Positions 13,500 to 16,162 of a DNA stretch of 16,162 nucleotides are shown one piece after another. This stretch comes from JADHUC01 sp964617665 (GTDB lineage Bacteria; Planctomycetota; Planctomycetia; Pirellulales; Pirellulaceae). Where the stretch lies: positions 1 to 16,162 of the forward strand of contig CAZUAH010000303.1 of the NCBI GenBank assembly GCA_964617665.1, given 5' to 3'. Position 1 is the stretch's first letter. Each line of letters opens with the position of its first letter. The notes under the pieces were generated by a model. The model made no database searches. It was not told the DNA's origin and saw nothing but the letters and a program-made list of their open reading frames with translations. The position numbers were made by a program, and so were the translations under genes.

Positions 13500-14630
13500 A
13501 TGTCAACTGCTATTGTTGAACCCGTTGTTACTCGCCGCCAGAAGAAGCAATTCCTCCAGTATCCTTGGCGATTGTATCGAGGCGATCCAAACTGGATCCC
13601 GCCACTCCGCCGGGATCAAGAAGAGATGGTTGGATACCGGCCGCATCCCTTCTACGAGAAAAACCAAGCCCAGACCTTTCTAGCCTACCGCGACGGTAAA
13701 GTTTGCGGACGAATCGCGGCGATCGCAAACCAGGCACACGTCGACGCTCAGGGCGAGCGACGGGGGTTCTTCGGCTTCTTCGAGTGCATCGACGACCAAG
13801 AGGTCGCCAACGGGTTGTTTGACGCTGCGCGGACTTGGCTTGCCGAACGCGACCTGCCTTGTATGCGCGGTCCGATGAACCCGGGGATCAACTACACGCT
13901 GGGTGTATTGGTCGAGGGATTCGATTCGCCGCCCACCTTCATGATGACCTATAACCCGTCCTACTACGGCCGACTTGTCGAGGGTTATGGATTCCGCAAA
14001 AGCCAGGACTTGTATGCCTACCTGGGCACCGCGCGCGACATGCTGCCCGTGGCGAATGCGAAGCTATTTCCGCTGGCGGATCAGATCGAGGAACGTTTCC
14101 AAGTGAAGATTCGCATGATCGACAAATCGCGGTTTCGGAAAGACGTGGAAGATTTCATGAACGTCTACAACCTGTCGATGGTGAACCATTGGGGGTTCTC
14201 GCCCATGTCTTCTGCCGAGATACAACACGCGGCCAAGAGCCTGAGTCACCTGATAGTTCCCGAATTGGCCTGCACGGCCGAAATCGACGGCAGAGTTGTC
14301 GGGGCGGGCTTTGTCATACCGGACTACAATCCCCGCATCAAGAAAATTGACGGTCGGCTGTTTCCTTTCGGCTTCATCCGCCTCTTGCGGAACAAACGCT
14401 CGATCAAGCGGGTTCGCAACATAGCAACCAACGTTCTCCCCGAGTACCAAATGACGGGCGTGCTGCTGGTGTGGGCCAAAGCGATGGCGCTCCAGGGCGT
14501 GGCGTGGGGCATGGAGGAGATCGAATACTCCTGGATCGCCGAATCGAACCGAGCCTCACGCGGCAGCGCAGAGAAGGCCGGCACGAAGCGAACCCATACC
14601 TATCGCGTTTACGATTGGGATCCGGCCTGA
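13500..14630 (+). CDS. GNAT superfamily N-acetyltransferase-like protein
   Basis: This is a 376-residue product. The ATG at 13500 is chosen because GGGAGA lies about 10 nt upstream and family-like sequence begins right after it; an in-frame extension back to 13365 is not protein-like. The N-terminal part has FLQYPWRLYRGDPNWIPPLR (18-37), FLAYRDGKVCGRIAAIAN (60-77), the beta4/acetyl-CoA-type strands of a GNAT fold, and GFFGFFECIDDQEVANGLFD (89-108). RGPMNPGINYTLGVLVEGFD (123-142) and MMTYNPSYYGRLVEGYGF (148-165) are distinctive of this large GNAT subgroup. The C-terminal half repeats a GNAT-like topology, with EIDGRVVGAGFVIPDYN (241-257), and ends in a FemAB/GNAT-like ESNRASRGSAEKAGTKRTHT. The acceptor substrate is unknown. 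The gene stands alone; its 3' end faces a convergent gene across a hairpin. Confidence 0.85.
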   Translation: MSTAIVEPVVTRRQKKQFLQYPWRLYRGDPNWIPPLRRDQEEMVGYRPHPFYEKNQAQTFLAYRDGKVCGRIAAIANQAHVDAQGERRGFFGFFECIDDQEVANGLFDAARTWLAERDLPCMRGPMNPGINYTLGVLVEGFDSPPTFMMTYNPSYYGRLVEGYGFRKSQDLYAYLGTARDMLPVANAKLFPLADQIEERFQVKIRMIDKSRFRKDVEDFMNVYNLSMVNHWGFSPMSSAEIQHAAKSLSHLIVPELACTAEIDGRVVGAGFVIPDYNPRIKKIDGRLFPFGFIRLLRNKRSIKRVRNIATNVLPEYQMTGVLLVWAKAMALQGVAWGMEEIEYSWIAESNRASRGSAEKAGTKRTHTYRVYDWDPA

Positions 14631-14670
14631 CAGAAAGTCGCTCGTAGCCAATACTAATCACCGTACATGT

Positions 14671-14697
14671 CCAGACTACTGCTCTTCAGTGGTCTGG
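14671..14697. terminator. Hairpin at the convergent 3' ends, possible bidirectional terminator
   Basis: CCAGACTACTG (14671-14681) and CAGTGGTCTGG (14687-14697) pair over 11 nt, with one T-G wobble, around a CTCTT loop. It lies 40 nt after the GNAT stop and covers the last codons of the minus-strand gene ending at 14676. It lacks a T-tract on either side, so termination efficiency is uncertain. Confidence 0.5.
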
Positions 14698-15158
14698 TCG
14701 TCAGGGCAACGGTCAGCCGCAAGTTTGGTCTCGGGGCCACTCTCGCTCGACTCCAGGCAGCGAATGTAGACGTACAACCTGTCCACGAAGAAGTCCGCAG
14801 TCAGTGTTGCCGCCAAGGCCATAAAGAATATGGTCGGCGTGAAATGCTGATGTACTCCATCGATCAAGGCACTCAGTTCCAAGTCGCATAACCAAACGAC
14901 TGCTACAAGCCCGCCGTATAGTCCACAGGGCAATCCAAGGATCACCGCCGACCATCTTCCGAAACCAGACTTGGCAAGCTTCAGCTTCGCGCGGCAATTG
15001 GGGCACCTGAAGGGCCAAAGCGGCGGTCGCCAGTAGAGCTTCCAGAATGGAAATGTGTGTGCCTTGCAGTTCGGGCACGTTAAACGCGCCGAGACGCTCA
15101 GATGGGCTGTGGTTATCGTACTTGGCGACTTGTACGGATTGTCGTCGTCGATCGCCAT
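14676..15158 (-). CDS. Small membrane protein with a zinc ribbon and the planctomycete NPYxSP N-terminal motif
   Basis: This is a 160-residue product. The ATG at 15158 is preferred to an in-frame upstream ATG at 15200 because a GAGG ribosome-binding site lies 6 nt before it and the protein then begins MAIDDDNPYKSPS. A D-N-P-Y-x-S-P start is a recurring hallmark of small planctomycete membrane proteins. LTCPNCKAH (26-34) and FRCPNCRAKLKL (50-61) supply Cys28, Cys31, Cys52 and Cys55, a treble-clef or zinc-ribbon arrangement. Two hydrophobic helices follow at about 69-90 and 108-125. The C-terminus is polar. The function is unknown. It lies downstream of, and probably shares an mRNA with, the small membrane gene 51 nt upstream. 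Confidence 0.8.
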   Translation of the reverse strand: MAIDDDNPYKSPSTITTAHLSVSARLTCPNCKAHTFPFWKLYWRPPLWPFRCPNCRAKLKLAKSGFGRWSAVILGLPCGLYGGLVAVVWLCDLELSALIDGVHQHFTPTIFFMALAATLTADFFVDRLYVYIRCLESSESGPETKLAADRCPDDQTTEEQ

Positions 15159-15209
15159 TGTGCACCTCAGTTCACCCAGAGGTTGCCAGCCATACGCCAA
15201 CTGCCGGCG

Positions 15210-15462
15210 TCAGAATAGCAGCCGAAGGAGCCGCCAGATGATGCTCACCAAAATCATCAGGCCGCCGACAAGAATCACAAGAGCTGATACGGGATCGCCC
15301 CCAGCCACGATCCTGCAGATTCTCCACAATCTCGTCGTCCGACATATTGGGGTCGATCACCCTCTGATCCCCGCCAGGCGGTCTCCTAATAGCGGCGAGA
15401 AAGAAGCCGACAAGCAAGACGAAGATGCCGATCGAGAGAAGATACCAGGGAGCAGCAATCAT
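15210..15462 (-). CDS. Small two-helix membrane protein, reading frame apparently broken by a 1-nt insertion in a G run
   Basis: The ATG at 15462 has a TGGAG ribosome-binding site 6 nt upstream. Residues 1-52 look genuine: a membrane helix (WYLLSIGIFVLLVGFFLAAI, 6-25), RRPPGGDQRV and IDPNMSDDEIVENLQDRG. After that the literal frame turns into unlikely sequence (SSCDSCRRPDDFGEHHL) and would end at 15172. Removing one G from the G5 run (plus-strand C5 at 15298-15302) gives WGDPVSALVILVGGLMILVS, then IIWRLLRLLF and a TGA at 15212-15210. That is a coherent second membrane helix and an 83-residue protein. It could be a real frameshift mutation, a sequencing or assembly homopolymer error, or, less likely, programmed frameshifting. 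The role is unknown. It is the first gene of a two-gene unit with the zinc-ribbon protein. Confidence 0.65.
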
Positions 15463-15761
15463 TTGCGTCTCCAGTCAGAAAGACCACACGGGCTATCCAA
15501 GACCATGACGAGACGTGAAGAACTCCCTCAGCCTATCAATATCTGAATGGCAAGAGAAGAAGAATGGAAACAGCCGACGGTTTCCGTATGGCTGCCCCGG
15601 TCCACCTCGGCTACTGAAGCCAATGGAGAATCCGGCTGGAGCTGACGCACGCTGGATTCTGGTCGTCCGCGCCGGTAGATTCATAGAACATAAGCTGCGG
15701 CGTCGGGCAATTCCGTTCCGATCGTCACCGTGCAGAATACGCCCTGACCAGGAGACATGCC
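15463..15761. other. Divergent intergenic region upstream of the SGNH hydrolase gene
   Basis: These 299 nt separate two divergent genes. Ribosome-binding sites are visible at both ends, but I found no promoter pair with acceptable spacing and no RNA gene or repeat. Short open frames on both strands are not protein-like. Confidence 0.5.
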
Positions 15762-16162
15762 ATGCGAACGCTCGTTATCGTCACGTTCTTGTTGCCAGTT
15801 GCGATCGCGGCTAGGGGTGGCGAAGCCGAATGGGTCAAGGCAATGCGCCAGGTCCATGCCAACAACGAGGGCGAGAAGGGCGTATTCGTACACTTCGGTG
15901 ATTCGATCACTTACTCGATGGCATATTTCGCCCCGCTGCAATACGCGGGCAAGGCGAAGATGACGCCGGACGCCCACGAGGCGTTGAGACTAGTCGATGG
16001 GTACATGAAGAAGGAATGCTATCGCTGGAAAGGCCCGGATAAGGGCAACTACAGCGGGCAAACGGCAGCTTGGGGTCTGAAGAATGTGGACGCCTGGATT
16101 GCCACACTCAAGCCCGAAGTGGCGCTGATTATGTTCGGCACTAACGACATCCGCCGAGGCAG
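15762..16162 (+). CDS. Secreted SGNH/GDSL hydrolase (5' part; the window ends inside the gene)
   Basis: SGNH hydrolases are esterases or deacetylases with a Ser-Gly-Asn-His catalytic set, often acting on carbohydrate esters or lipids outside the cytoplasm. The ATG at 15762 has AGGAGA 6-7 nt upstream; an ATG at 15757 is out of frame. The first 133 residues are visible. Residues 1-20 are a signal peptide (MRTLVIVTFLLPVAIAARGG). Block I is VFVHFGDSIT (41-50), with the catalytic Ser at 48. Block II is NYSGQTAAWGL (about 96-106), giving the oxyanion Gly. Block III is IMFGTNDIRRG (123-133), with the conserved Asn. Block V, with the DxxH pair, lies beyond the window. Between blocks I and II there is an insert of about 45 residues (MTPDAHEALRLVDGYMKKEC and on). 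Confidence 0.9.
   Translation, partial: MRTLVIVTFLLPVAIAARGGEAEWVKAMRQVHANNEGEKGVFVHFGDSITYSMAYFAPLQYAGKAKMTPDAHEALRLVDGYMKKECYRWKGPDKGNYSGQTAAWGLKNVDAWIATLKPEVALIMFGTNDIRRG

Noticed and set aside
15515..15814. Plus-strand frame of 99 codons before the SGNH hydrolase
   Set aside because: It has no ribosome-binding site or recognisable domain, and it overlaps the clear signal peptide of the hydrolase in another frame.

Overview
The window looks like a chromosomal segment of a planctomycete, probably of the Pirellulales type. The evidence is indirect. Secreted proteins are numerous. One small zinc-ribbon membrane protein starts with an N-terminal DNPYKSP motif, a hallmark of planctomycete small membrane proteins. 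There is a secreted DUF1573 protein, a pair of outer-membrane beta-barrel proteins, a secreted SGNH hydrolase, and a SecA and bS16 with lineage-style extensions. GC content looks moderate, around the mid-50s percent by eye. No phage, transposon, CRISPR, tRNA or rRNA was seen. Most of the content is ordinary core genome, and I did not find a convincing new multi-gene system.

Left part (1-3607): the 5' portion of secA runs leftward off the edge and has a strong-looking promoter. Divergent from it is a secreted protein interrupted by a 51-residue Gly/Met tract, closed by a good intrinsic terminator. A glycosyltransferase-2-like protein follows.

Centre (3612-7348, all minus strand): a translation and secretion cluster is read in the order ffh, rpsP (bS16), trmD, rplS (bL19), yraN. 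Genes are tightly packed: rpsP and trmD are 3 nt apart, and trmD and rplS overlap by 4 nt. The rimM and rnhB genes often found in this cluster are not here. bS16 carries a tail of about 100 residues rich in Ala and Glu.

Right-centre (7349-13013): a 585-nt spacer, a secreted DUF1573 protein, and two tandem related outer-membrane beta-barrel proteins. Tail-to-tail with these are a single-pass membrane protein of unknown function and, upstream of it, a CYTH-domain protein that may be expressed from a leaderless mRNA.

Right end (13014-16162): a large GNAT-type acetyltransferase, then a minus-strand pair of small membrane proteins, then the 5' part of a secreted SGNH/GDSL hydrolase. The upstream member of the minus-strand pair carries an apparent +1 frameshift in a G5 run. 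The window cuts the last gene after its GTND block.
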